DNA of 31,421 nucleotides from JAAYYM01 sp964631375 (GCA_964631375.1 CAZVYQ010000034.1:1-31421), one strand, 5' to 3'. Shown: positions 6,599-15,827, counted from the stretch's first letter. Translations and numbers: made by a program. The notes: generated by a model from the letters alone, not told the origin.

Positions 6599-8107
6599 TT
6601 ACCATTTTTTAAGAAATGTCTTTCTCTCCATCGGATCCAGATCACTGATCCTCTTTTCTCTGTAGTAGGAATCGCTCTTCATATGCTGTGTAGAAACCTC
6701 TTCAAAGATTGCTCCGTTTACAGATGAGAACGCATGGTACTCACCGCGTAATACAGTTTGCATATCTCCGGGCTTCATTTTATGTACTGCCTTGCCGTCA
6801 ATCTCTACCTGTAAATCTCCATATAGCAACTGAAAGGTTTCTTCTTTGATCCTGTGAGCATGCTCTGGGTGCTTCTGTCCTGGCAATACGATGATATATT
6901 TTTTACAATACTCTCGATTGATAATATTGATGATGATGGCACCATACTGTCTGAAATGAGGAATTCCATAATGATGTGACAGCTCTACCTCGTAATCATC
7001 GCCCAGTGCAATTCCTGCCTCATACAGCATACCCTTGGCATCATGAATGGCATTTCTGACAATGCCAACACCGGTCGTCTTAGCCGTTTCCCTGATTTCC
7101 TCATTGACCTTATAATCTCTCGTGGCAACAGTTTTATCTGGTTTAAATTCACCACTGGTCATCTGCTTTTCACCACAAGGCATCGCATAGAACACATCCT
7201 CTGCAGACATTGTTTCTCCTGCCTTGATGTCTCTCCTAGCATAAGCACCCCTCATGAGTGAACGAAGTGAATCAATTTCAGCCTGACTGATGTACTTCTC
7301 ATTTTCTTTCTTGGTCTCACACATAGCTTTTGCTAACAAGGCTGACTCAATCCATTTTTCTGCCTGTTCCGGATTCATGGAGTACGCATTCAGTTTTATG
7401 GTGTCTGTCGGCAATCCCACATGACGTTCCAGTATCCTGGCACCCTTGGCTATGGCCAACATGGGAACCATATTCTCATCTGGCGCTTCATGTCCCGAAT
7501 ATCCTATAACTATATCTCGATATCGTTTGTTCATTCTATCTATAAAATTCAATTGTAGACCATCAAGTGGAGCCGGATACTCAGCAATACAATGTAGGAA
7601 AGCAAATTCACAACCTCTATGAGTAAAAAAATTAAAAAGCTTATCAATATCTGCCATTGTCTTGCCACCGGTCGATATGATCAATGGTTTTTTTGATGCT
7701 GCTACTGTAGCCAGTAACGGCCAATCAAGAGATGAACAGCTCGCTACTTTGATAATATCCACGCCCTGATCCAGACACCATTCCACGCCTTTCTCGTCAA
7801 AAGGGGTACTCATGGTAATCATACCCTCTGCACGAATCGTATCGATCAGTTCTGTGAACTGGTCGTAGTTCAGCCTGGTACTCATAAATCTCGGAATGTG
7901 TTTGACATCCGTTCTATCTTTGTAATCGGGATGAATAAATGTATCCAGATCGCGATATTGTAACTTCACTGCTGCTTTGATATTATGCTTTCTCGCGATT
8001 TTTCCCATTGCTTTAATGATATCTTTACCGTGTTCAACACTACCCTGATGACTGTTTGCCATCTCGAAGATAAATAAGTCTTCAAAAATGTTTTTATCTT
8101 GACTCAT
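6599..8107 (-). CDS. NeuB-family nonulosonate synthase fused to SAF and cupin domains
   Basis: A 502-residue, three-part protein. Residues 1-265 are a NeuB-type PEP-condensing TIM barrel: FEMANSHQGS, AAVKLQYRD, STPFDEKGVEW, STGG, LHCIAEYPAP and GYSGHE, with the metal histidine of ILERHVGL. Residues about 285-345 are a SAF/antifreeze-like domain (GAYARRDIKAGETMSAEDV). Residues about 375-475 are a cupin, with motif 1 PGQKHPEHAH-x3-EETFQLLYG and motif 2 ending GEYHAF; all four expected metal ligands (His, His, Glu, His) are present. NeuB enzymes join PEP to an N-acyl hexosamine to make sialic, legionaminic or pseudaminic acids. The other nonulosonate genes are not in the window. The start is the ATG at 8107 with GGGGTG upstream; a GTG three codons earlier is less likely. 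The cupin may bind or isomerise a sugar substrate (inference). Confidence 0.85.
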   Translation of the reverse strand: MSQDKNIFEDLFIFEMANSHQGSVEHGKDIIKAMGKIARKHNIKAAVKLQYRDLDTFIHPDYKDRTDVKHIPRFMSTRLNYDQFTELIDTIRAEGMITMSTPFDEKGVEWCLDQGVDIIKVASCSSLDWPLLATVAASKKPLIISTGGKTMADIDKLFNFFTHRGCEFAFLHCIAEYPAPLDGLQLNFIDRMNKRYRDIVIGYSGHEAPDENMVPMLAIAKGARILERHVGLPTDTIKLNAYSMNPEQAEKWIESALLAKAMCETKKENEKYISQAEIDSLRSLMRGAYARRDIKAGETMSAEDVFYAMPCGEKQMTSGEFKPDKTVATRDYKVNEEIRETAKTTGVGIVRNAIHDAKGMLYEAGIALGDDYEVELSHHYGIPHFRQYGAIIINIINREYCKKYIIVLPGQKHPEHAHRIKEETFQLLYGDLQVEIDGKAVHKMKPGDMQTVLRGEYHAFSSVNGAIFEEVSTQHMKSDSYYREKRISDLDPMERKTFLKKW

Positions 8108-8152
8108 ACCATTCACCCCATTTTCTTATGTTGTATGATACTCTTAATTTAT

Positions 8153-8160
8153 ATATCGGC
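8153..8160 (-). promoter_or_regulatory. Possible sigma-28 -10 element before the NeuB-like gene
   Basis: GCCGATAT, the exact flagellar sigma-28 -10 sequence, lies on the minus strand in the 75-base gap ahead of the NeuB-like gene. No TAAA-like -35 is visible at 14-16 bases, so it is only a candidate for coupling glycan genes to the late flagellar regulon. Confidence 0.3.
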
Positions 8161-8182
8161 AAAGTAGAGAAAAAAAGAATCG

Positions 8183-9952
8183 CTACTTGCTGTTTGTGAG
8201 ATCTGCTTTGATCAGATATTGATACGCATAAAAACCTTCTTCCTTGATATCATCACTGAGCGTTACCAATTTTTTAATAAAATCCTTACTTTCTTCCGAA
8301 ATGGAGTTCTGAAGGGTACATACTTTTGTAATACTATATCCAGTCGCCAGAAACATCTCTAATATGCTATCTAATGTAAAAAATCGGAGATGGGTCCGAT
8401 CTAGTATTCCTGCTTCCCTATACTCAAACTTTCCTTTTAGCAATGGCAAAACCACTGTATGATTCATAACATTAGGGATGCTGGCAATGATACATCCGTT
8501 TTTACTTAAGAACTGTTTCAGATAACATAGAATATCAGCCGGATTGTGTAAATGTTCCAACACATCTCCCAGTATTATATAATCAAACGAATGCATTGGG
8601 TATGAGAGCTCTTGATCCTCGATATTCTGACATTCTATCGGTATCACCTGCTCAACGATTTCTGTGACTGCCTTTTCCAGTTCCACTCCATATATTTCTG
8701 CATTAGGAAATCTACTTTTAATACATAATAATGTTGCTCCACAACCACACCCTATTTCAAGTATACGTAACCTCTTTTCTCTGGAATCCTGAATTATATC
8801 TACTATTTCTGTTCTGATATGACTATAATAATTAAGATCAACACCCCATTTATGAATAAAATATAAATAATTCTTCTTTATCATTTCATGATGGGCATTC
8901 ATATCCTCCTGCTTTTTTTTGTAAAAACTTCTGTTTCCGTAATGGTAAATAAAACTATCCTTGCATAGAACAATATGATACCCCGCTTTTAGGCAGCGAA
9001 TACTGATATCATCATCCTCATAATGTCCTAACCCATAGGCCTCGTCGAGTACACCTATCTGATCCAAAACGCTTCTTTTGAACATCATTGCAAATCCGAC
9101 TAACTTCAATCGTAATTCTTGTTGTGACGAAGAATAAACGTTATGAGCAGCACTGTATGAAATATATTCTTCTAAAGTATCAAATGATTGATCTATTTTC
9201 TGATCATTTGATACATAGTTTGAAACTGATCCGGTAATTCCATTTTGTTTATCCTCATATAAGCCCATACGCAGACAATAAATCGAATTTGGCATCAACA
9301 CTGTATCATTATTTAGCAGAAAAACATCCGAATCCTTATCTGCCAATGCAATACCTTGATTACATGCGGCAGGAAATCCTTTGTTGTCATCATTAATGAT
9401 GTATTTATAATGTGATTGTTCCAGCCATTCTTTTGTCCCATCATCTGAATGATTATCTATGACAATGATTTCATATGAATTTGGATAATGCATGCCTTCC
9501 AGTTCGATGCTATCTACACATAATTTTGTATATTGTAGATTTTGATAATTCACCAATACAATTGCTACTTTACCCGGCAAACATTTCTGTCGTGTACGAT
9601 ATTCTTTCAAATACTCTTCCAGAAAGGATTTATCTTCTCCTTTGGCATATAATGCTGCATTTTCATATGAAAACAAAGCCTGAGCATGATTACCTAATGC
9701 CTCCTTAATATTTCCCAACATATAATATAACTCATAGTTATAAATATTCACTTTCAATCCACGATAGATACAATCCAATGCATCAGGATAAGCTCCATCA
9801 TGAATATAACAACTGGCTTCCAAAACAGCGAAAATATCTGATTTACATTTTTCAGAATCCATTGTCTTGAGTATCATAACATATGCTTTTGCTTCGTCCC
9901 ATCGTTCTTCATTTATTGCCGTTTGTATCAGTTGTAAAGTCACCTGTTCCAT
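8183..9952 (-). CDS. TPR - family 2 glycosyltransferase - methyltransferase fusion
   Basis: A 589-residue multidomain protein. Residues 1-120 are helical with TPR-like repeats (YYMLGNIKEALGNHAQALFS). Residues about 127-375 are a GT2 domain: KVAIVLVNYQN, IIVIDNHSDDGT, NKGFPAACNQG, VFLLNNDT as the DxD-like site, and GHYEDDDISIR as the likely catalytic acid. Residues about 395-560 are a class I methyltransferase: LRILEIGCGCGATLL, EIYGVELE and IILGDVLEHLHNP. Such TPR-GT2-methyltransferase chains are typical of flagellin and surface-glycan loci, where one polypeptide extends and methylates a glycan. The start is placed at the ATG at 9952 with AGAGGA eight bases upstream; 21 further upstream codons would overlap the preceding gene and are not needed. 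The sugar is unknown. Confidence 0.85.
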   Translation of the reverse strand: MEQVTLQLIQTAINEERWDEAKAYVMILKTMDSEKCKSDIFAVLEASCYIHDGAYPDALDCIYRGLKVNIYNYELYYMLGNIKEALGNHAQALFSYENAALYAKGEDKSFLEEYLKEYRTRQKCLPGKVAIVLVNYQNLQYTKLCVDSIELEGMHYPNSYEIIVIDNHSDDGTKEWLEQSHYKYIINDDNKGFPAACNQGIALADKDSDVFLLNNDTVLMPNSIYCLRMGLYEDKQNGITGSVSNYVSNDQKIDQSFDTLEEYISYSAAHNVYSSSQQELRLKLVGFAMMFKRSVLDQIGVLDEAYGLGHYEDDDISIRCLKAGYHIVLCKDSFIYHYGNRSFYKKKQEDMNAHHEMIKKNYLYFIHKWGVDLNYYSHIRTEIVDIIQDSREKRLRILEIGCGCGATLLCIKSRFPNAEIYGVELEKAVTEIVEQVIPIECQNIEDQELSYPMHSFDYIILGDVLEHLHNPADILCYLKQFLSKNGCIIASIPNVMNHTVVLPLLKGKFEYREAGILDRTHLRFFTLDSILEMFLATGYSITKVCTLQNSISEESKDFIKKLVTLSDDIKEEGFYAYQYLIKADLTNSK

Positions 9953-9983
9953 ATAGAATATCCTCTTATCTTCTATGATCTTG

Positions 9984-11912
9984 TTAAAACCACAACTCTC
10001 TTTGTTCCATCTCATTCAATATGTGTTCCATTGCTCCCTTGGAGTCAAATAGTTCATTACTTCTCTGTAATGCTTTCTTGGACATCACATGATAAAAGTT
10101 ATGATCAGTTATATATCGTATAATTATCTGCCTCATCTCCTCCAGATCATCTACACAAAAATCCAGACCTGCTGAAGCTGCAACATCTCCATAACGTAGT
10201 GTCACTCCCGGTATCTCCTTATAAAAAGCTTCTACTACGGAAAAGCCACCGCCAATACGTGGTGGGTTGACATATAAGTCACATATCTCCATCAGTGCAA
10301 GAATATCCTTCTGATAGCCTACAAAAGTGCTATGAAGTTTCAGATCCGCATCCTGATTGCATCGTTGTTCATACGTCTCAAACTCTCCTGCAAATACGAT
10401 ATGTGTACCATATTGATATGTCTGTGCCAACATCTTATTAAACTCAGGTGTTACTTCTGTATCCAGTCGCATTCCGACAACTATTAATAGGAACTTATCC
10501 TCCGGTAGATTCAATTCTGCTCTTGAAAGTTTCGTATCCTGTTCAATTAACTCAAATGTAAAAGTGCTTTCGATGATGGAAGGCATCTGATATCCACTTC
10601 TTATCAATTCCTCCCGCTCCCGATCACATAATTGTTTTCCTACGGCAACATACTGTCTGCCTATTTTTTTAGGAATCGTCGAAAATGCCATCGGAATACA
10701 CACTGTCGGTATCATCTCAGCACACAAATCACCCAACAGACATTTATCGCCTAGTACAACTACTTGCCATGGTGCCATTTCCCTAATTTCCTGTAGCAGA
10801 TTTATAATTACCTTTTCATCGGGCATTTCTACATCCGGCTGGTAATAAGCAAATGAGAAATCCTTATGCTGAAGGCGACACTCTCCGTTATAATCATCCA
10901 CCATACTTCTCAATGTGGCATTGTAAAACGGTAGAAAACCCTTGATTGTATATTGTTCTCGTGTATTGATACACAGCACTTCTTTCCCCAGCAATTTTCC
11001 GATCGTATAGATTCGCTCATTTGCCGTCTTAGTTGGTGCATGTCTTGTCCCAAGAAATTGTAAGGTTAGGATCAAAATATGATCTTTATTACGATGGTCA
11101 TATGTAATAGGCTGTAGATATTCTGTAAGTTTTTCTTTCCAATCTAAAACAACTTCATCGAATAATTTGACAGCATATTGATTACCCGCTGTCTCGGGAT
11201 GCATCAAACTGATTCTTTTAATTTGATTACTTAGAAATAACTTCTGATCGACGGTAAACTCCTGCTCTCTCGTTTCTTCATAGAGCTTTTTAGCATAGAG
11301 TGGGTCGAACGACATCTGTAATAAGAAACTCAGACACAGGATTCTAAATACCATCCCATGCTCAGAATATGCGTAATCCTCTGCAAAACGTTCAAAGACA
11401 GATCGCGTATTCAGATCTGCTTTCTTATATAACGCCTCACACTCATCAAATATAATGATGAGATCATTTTGCATTTTCAAAAGCATTTTTTCTTGTTGAT
11501 AATACTCTTCTGTTTTTGTAAACTGCTTCACAATCTGAAATTTACTGATCAAATATAATAAAGTTTTATGGTTTTCTTTATCACATTGAGAGACGCTTAT
11601 ATATGTCGGATCGATGTGTTCTGGTATGGTGGTTAGGCATGGACATTTAATATATTGATCAAACAATCCAGCATACAGTTTTGAAGCACACTGTAACAAA
11701 ACGGGCATATCACTGATCAGCCATATCTCTGTCTCTCCATATGTTCCTATACCCAGTTGTTCGTATAATGACAAAATCATTCCAACAGTAATTTGATTTT
11801 CAACCATATGTGTCAGTAAATGGATCATGGTCTCATCATCATCATATTTCATAATGGCTTCTTCGTTTTGAGGATCCATCTCTCCAGCCAAAAGACATAA
11901 TATTGTTTTCAT
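9984..11912 (-). CDS. GT-B-type glycosyltransferase paralogue B
   Basis: A 642-residue protein homologous along its length to the upstream neighbour. Residues 1 to about 90 (KTILCLLAGEMDPQNEEAI...WLISDMPVL) form a shared N-terminal domain not familiar to me. The middle (about 110-290) is helical and longer than in the paralogue. The C-terminal half is GT-B/GT4-like: FLLIVVGMRLD, THIVFAGEF, STFVGYQKDILALMEICDLYVNP, and at about residue 553 GGGFSVVEAFYKEIPGVTL, the nucleotide-sugar-binding E-x7-E-like region. The start is the ATG at 11912 with GAGAGGG upstream, 34 bases after the paralogue's stop; the longer reading would overlap that gene. Adjacent to Maf and flagellin, it probably attaches or extends a flagellin glycan. 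Donor and acceptor are unknown. Confidence 0.75.
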   Translation of the reverse strand: MKTILCLLAGEMDPQNEEAIMKYDDDETMIHLLTHMVENQITVGMILSLYEQLGIGTYGETEIWLISDMPVLLQCASKLYAGLFDQYIKCPCLTTIPEHIDPTYISVSQCDKENHKTLLYLISKFQIVKQFTKTEEYYQQEKMLLKMQNDLIIIFDECEALYKKADLNTRSVFERFAEDYAYSEHGMVFRILCLSFLLQMSFDPLYAKKLYEETREQEFTVDQKLFLSNQIKRISLMHPETAGNQYAVKLFDEVVLDWKEKLTEYLQPITYDHRNKDHILILTLQFLGTRHAPTKTANERIYTIGKLLGKEVLCINTREQYTIKGFLPFYNATLRSMVDDYNGECRLQHKDFSFAYYQPDVEMPDEKVIINLLQEIREMAPWQVVVLGDKCLLGDLCAEMIPTVCIPMAFSTIPKKIGRQYVAVGKQLCDREREELIRSGYQMPSIIESTFTFELIEQDTKLSRAELNLPEDKFLLIVVGMRLDTEVTPEFNKMLAQTYQYGTHIVFAGEFETYEQRCNQDADLKLHSTFVGYQKDILALMEICDLYVNPPRIGGGFSVVEAFYKEIPGVTLRYGDVAASAGLDFCVDDLEEMRQIIIRYITDHNFYHVMSKKALQRSNELFDSKGAMEHILNEMEQRELWF

Positions 11913-11946
11913 ACCAAACCCTCTCATAGTGTGTATTAATAACCCG

Positions 11947-13635
11947 TCAAAAAAACAATGCTCTGCTCTGTGCTTCATTCATAATATGCTGCAAAGCTTC
12001 TTTGGCATCTGTTACTTCGTTGACTCGTTTTTGTGCTTTCTCTGATTGAGAAGAATAGAATTGTGGATCTATCATATATCTCTCTATCACATGCTGCATC
12101 TCTTGATAGTTCTCAACACAAAAGTCGTCTCCCGCAGCAGCAGCAATATCTCCGGTACGTAATGTCACCCCGGGTACACCTTTTGAAAAAGCCTCTATTA
12201 TGGAATAACCACCGCCCAAACGTCGTGGATTCACATATAAATCCACCAATTCATCTACTGCCAGTATATCCTCCTGATACCCTAAAAAAATGGAATTCTC
12301 TCCAAAAATCTTGTCCTTGCGGCAAAACCTAATATAATTTTGAAATACTCCAGCAAATACCAGATAAGCTCCTTTCGCAAGCAACGGATGCATTGCTTCT
12401 ATGAATTCATCATCCACCTCATTATGAAGTCTGGTTCCCACCACCAACATTAAAAACCGGTTTTCTGGCAGCTTCAGATCACATCTTGTATAATGGTTTT
12501 TTTGTTCATTCAATGAAAAAGAAAAGGTACTTTCTATGATATTTACAGGGAGTTCGGTACTTCCAAAGTACAAAAGTCTTTCTTTCTGACCTAGTTTTCT
12601 CCCAATAGCAGTATATTGTCCTTCATGAATCCATACAGAAGAAAAAGCAACAGGTATATTGACGACTGGAACGATCTTGGAAGCCATATCTGCAACAATG
12701 CTTCCATTCCCAATTGCAAGTATCATATATGGCTTGTCCTGCCGAAGTTTGATCAATATCCTTCTCACTTCGTCGATGTCCGGCATCTCTCTTTCGCTCT
12801 GATCGAGCGAGAAAACCATGCCCTCATATTGATATATCCGACATCCAGCAAGCGAATCATTGACAGAAGCATAACTCGGAGCATACATCGGAAACTCACC
12901 CAAGGCAGTCATTGGTTCCTTTGTATTGATGACGTGAACCTGTTTATGTAATTGGTTATTCAATACATTAATCCGTTCAAGTGCACTCTTGGTGGGCGGA
13001 TGTTGCAATCCAATGAATTGTAGTGTCAACACATAGATCAATTCTTCATTACGATTACTCTTTGAAATAGGCTTCAATAAATCTTTACAGGCAGCATAAT
13101 ACTCCTGATAGATCATCTGATACAATTGTTGTAGTGCCTCTGAATCATGGATATCTTTCTTTCTGAGACAGATCCTTAATGCTTGTCTCCAATAGTAAAA
13201 TCGGTTATATAGAGTAAGTTCATTACTCTGTATAGCAAGTCTGTTCATTTGTTTGAATGCTTCCTGATCATCTCTCTTTTCAACCAAATAAGAAAAAAAG
13301 AGTATCCTATCTCGATCAGATTTCTCCAATAACAAGCCATCAATAGCAAAAGATGTTTCTTTATATGGCAATAAAATAAATCTGCTAAACAACTCGCTGT
13401 AAAATCGTTCTGCAACTTTCAGATATTCAGACATATCACTAATTAACCATAAGTGTTCAACTTCATCTCCGAGTTCCAGTTGATTTAAAATTCTAAGTAT
13501 GCCGGCTATAGAAATTTTCTCACAAATTGCATTTGTATAGAGGTGTATAATAGTATTCTCATCATCATATGCCATGAGTGATGTCTCATTTTCATGGGTT
13601 AGTTCATTCCCTATGATACAAATCACGATTTTCAA
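11947..13635 (-). CDS. GT-B-type glycosyltransferase paralogue A (TTG start)
   Basis: A 562-residue paralogue of the next gene. It shares the N-terminal pattern KIVICIIGNELTHENETSLM...LWLISDMSEYL and the C-terminal GT-B segment FLMLVVGTRLHNE, YLVFAGVFQNY, SIFLGYQEDILAVDELVDLYVNP and GGGYSIIEAFSKGVPGVTL near residue 473. The mid-region is about 80 residues shorter than in paralogue B. The only sensible start is TTG at 13635: a nearby ATG on the same strand runs into TGA after three codons, and TTG aligns exactly with the paralogue's ATG. GAGAGGA lies about 13 bases upstream, which is distant. It follows the Maf gene by 18 bases. A tandem duplication suggests two successive or alternative transfers onto flagellin. 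Specificity is unknown. Confidence 0.75.
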   Translation of the reverse strand: MKIVICIIGNELTHENETSLMAYDDENTIIHLYTNAICEKISIAGILRILNQLELGDEVEHLWLISDMSEYLKVAERFYSELFSRFILLPYKETSFAIDGLLLEKSDRDRILFFSYLVEKRDDQEAFKQMNRLAIQSNELTLYNRFYYWRQALRICLRKKDIHDSEALQQLYQMIYQEYYAACKDLLKPISKSNRNEELIYVLTLQFIGLQHPPTKSALERINVLNNQLHKQVHVINTKEPMTALGEFPMYAPSYASVNDSLAGCRIYQYEGMVFSLDQSEREMPDIDEVRRILIKLRQDKPYMILAIGNGSIVADMASKIVPVVNIPVAFSSVWIHEGQYTAIGRKLGQKERLLYFGSTELPVNIIESTFSFSLNEQKNHYTRCDLKLPENRFLMLVVGTRLHNEVDDEFIEAMHPLLAKGAYLVFAGVFQNYIRFCRKDKIFGENSIFLGYQEDILAVDELVDLYVNPRRLGGGYSIIEAFSKGVPGVTLRTGDIAAAAGDDFCVENYQEMQHVIERYMIDPQFYSSQSEKAQKRVNEVTDAKEALQHIMNEAQSRALFF

Positions 13636-13653
13636 GTCAATTTATCATTCCTC

Positions 13654-15492
13654 TCAAAATATGTGTTCTAGTTTGACATTTACGTCAGGTATCACAATCT
13701 CCAATTCATTTTTTATAATCTGTAAATACCTTTTTCCATAATCACAGGCAGCAACCAGTTCTTTTCTTTCGTCCTCCTCATTATGATAGACACTTTTCAG
13801 TATTGCTGTCGTCTGTGCCTGAATCCGATTTCTGATATAATCCATATCAGGACACTGATCCAGTTTCTCTCCGATCTCTTTTGCAGACTGATACAATTTT
13901 ACAAATTCCTTTGTCTTGTACTTGTCTGCATATACATATGTGATCATCTTCTCATATATCTGTAAGCCCTTATTAGTATAACAAAGACACTCCTCAAGAT
14001 GTTCCGGTAGGTTCTTCAAATACTTCTGCAATTCAATTGTCTGTTTCTCATCGAAAAATGGTTCACAACCACTGATGATTTTCTGAACATCAACTGTTTC
14101 AGAGCATTCTTTTTTAATTGCTTCTTCGAGTGTCATGATAATACTGCCGTGTATCATAGCACCGCCCTCTGTTGCATCGATCACCTTTATCTCTGGGAAT
14201 TTGACAATCTGTTCTTCAAACCAATTACAATACAGTTTGTATTCCGGTTTTGAAAGAATCGGGTTTCCATCAACCCCCTCTACCTCGATCAGATCCGAAT
14301 AATGATCGGCCATCCATCCCAGTTCTCCGACCAGTGTTGCATCTGCATGCGATTTGTTATCAGTAAGTGCCAGATCCTGTCCGATCAAAATAATGGTCGT
14401 AAACCCAAGAATCTGTGCCACAGAAAAAGCATCATTTGCAACTGATCCTCCACTTGTAACCGCAGGTAACACCATATGGTTCTGTGACAAAAAATGCTGG
14501 ATATGATGATTTAAATCATTTAGGAAAAACTTCTCTGCACGATGTCTGTTCATGATCTCCTTATGGCTGATCAAATAGCAGATCATCGGGATGTCTCTGG
14601 TCTCTTCATCATTAAAGTGAGCTGTTTTCTTTCTCCCATCTATACTGATGCAGATATCTGGGATAATATGATTACGTACCATAGGTCTGAGAGCCGAATC
14701 AACGGCTATGATGAATGCCCTTCCTTTTGCTTTCTGAAGTCGTGCGATGTTTTTATCCAAGGAAGGACCGGCTGCAACAATAATTGCAGGAATATTTTTG
14801 GGTAATCTTTCATTCAGGCTTTGCAAAGATTTGCTATGTAATAAAAATGGAAGATTTGCAAATGTATTCTCATAATAGTCTTTACCATAACGTCCAATAA
14901 CCGACTGTGAAGAATTGATTGCGGAGCATACATTTTGCAATGCCTCCATGTATTCTCGATATTCAGTCGGATATAATTTATTATAATTTAAATAGGATTT
15001 ATAGATGAAATCCTCTATATCTGTAAACTCTAATAATTCACTAAAATAGTCATCCAAAGTCCGATCCATGTAATGATTAAAATATAGATGTATTCTCTTT
15101 GAACCTAACAGTTGGCTGATGTCAAACTCCTGCATAACCGCCCTCAGTATATCCAGAGAGGGTTCAAACACGATCATATGGACATCATCTGATGTGTTTT
15201 TGAGTAATTGGTAAACATACATGCCATTACCCAATCCAAACATCAAAATTTTTGTGTGAAAATAGATTTTGGGGAGATTTTGAAACCACATTTCCATGAG
15301 TTGATTGGAATCATACAACGTATCGAGTTGATAGGTTTCTGTACCCTTTATCGAATATAATACTTTTTTACCACATACATCATCAGTCCCAACAATCATT
15401 GCAGGTTCTATTTCCTTCTCAAGTGCCTCTGCAACTATGGGATAATGTTGTTTCATGGATTTTATATTTTGATTCCAAATCATCTCGCTCAT
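13654..15492 (-). CDS. Motility accessory factor (Maf/DUF115) flagellin glycosyltransferase
   Basis: A 612-residue protein of the Maf family, which transfers nonulosonic acids or related sugars onto flagellin serine/threonine residues in the cytoplasm before export. The N-terminal domain (about 1-200) contains KILMFGLGNGMYVYQLL and IVFEPSLDILRAVM. The central MptE-like/DUF115 domain shows IPAIIVAAGPSLDKNIA (234-250), VDSALRPMVRNHIIPDICISID, VTSGGSVANDAF (346-356) and LIGQDLALTDNKSHAD (369-384). The C-terminal 150 residues are helical, as in other Maf proteins. Its ATG overlaps the stop of the 112-codon gene by four bases (ATGA). It lies directly downstream of the two flagellin genes, which supports flagellin as acceptor. 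The NeuB-family gene in the same cluster supports a nonulosonate-type donor, but that is inference. Confidence 0.93.
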   Translation of the reverse strand: MSEMIWNQNIKSMKQHYPIVAEALEKEIEPAMIVGTDDVCGKKVLYSIKGTETYQLDTLYDSNQLMEMWFQNLPKIYFHTKILMFGLGNGMYVYQLLKNTSDDVHMIVFEPSLDILRAVMQEFDISQLLGSKRIHLYFNHYMDRTLDDYFSELLEFTDIEDFIYKSYLNYNKLYPTEYREYMEALQNVCSAINSSQSVIGRYGKDYYENTFANLPFLLHSKSLQSLNERLPKNIPAIIVAAGPSLDKNIARLQKAKGRAFIIAVDSALRPMVRNHIIPDICISIDGRKKTAHFNDEETRDIPMICYLISHKEIMNRHRAEKFFLNDLNHHIQHFLSQNHMVLPAVTSGGSVANDAFSVAQILGFTTIILIGQDLALTDNKSHADATLVGELGWMADHYSDLIEVEGVDGNPILSKPEYKLYCNWFEEQIVKFPEIKVIDATEGGAMIHGSIIMTLEEAIKKECSETVDVQKIISGCEPFFDEKQTIELQKYLKNLPEHLEECLCYTNKGLQIYEKMITYVYADKYKTKEFVKLYQSAKEIGEKLDQCPDMDYIRNRIQAQTTAILKSVYHNEEDERKELVAACDYGKRYLQIIKNELEIVIPDVNVKLEHIF

Positions 15493-15827
15493 ACCGAAAT
15501 CTCCAGATCTTTGATCATTTCTCTATACAAAATCAAATTTTCCTTTGTTTCAAAATTCATAGTATCGATAAATTTGAACTGATCCGAGCTCTGGAATACC
15601 AATAACAGCTGCTCCAACTGACCACTCCAATAGGAAACATCGGATGCTACCTCTTTAAATTCCGGTAATGTATAGGATCTGATGATTTTCGGAAATGTAT
15701 CGATCATTTTTTCTGTAAACTTTACGATATTCTGATCGTAATTCTCATAATCATTTTCCAATACTTCTATTGACAGAGTATTCAATAACTCGATCAGATA
15801 ATTCACCTCATCATATAGCAGTGTCAT
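15489..15827 (-). CDS. Small acidic helical protein translationally coupled to Maf
   Basis: A 112-residue acidic protein that I do not recognise. It appears fully helical (ELLNTLSIEVLENDYENY, KFTEKMIDTFPKIIRSYTL, YWSGQLEQLLLVFQSS) and has no signal peptide, membrane segment or cysteine. GAGGAGG precedes the ATG by about six bases, a strong site, and the stop overlaps the Maf start as ATGA. The tight coupling suggests a partner or specificity factor for Maf, or a small chaperone holding flagellin during glycosylation, by analogy with the helical FliS and FliT chaperones. That is inference from position and composition only. It is preceded by the flagellin terminator and a candidate promoter. 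Confidence 0.72.
   Translation of the reverse strand: MTLLYDEVNYLIELLNTLSIEVLENDYENYDQNIVKFTEKMIDTFPKIIRSYTLPEFKEVASDVSYWSGQLEQLLLVFQSSDQFKFIDTMNFETKENLILYREMIKDLEISV

Noticed and set aside
9953..10015. N-terminal extension of the TPR-GT2-methyltransferase protein
   Set aside because: It overlaps the preceding gene and has no ribosome site, whereas AGAGGA precedes the ATG at 9952.
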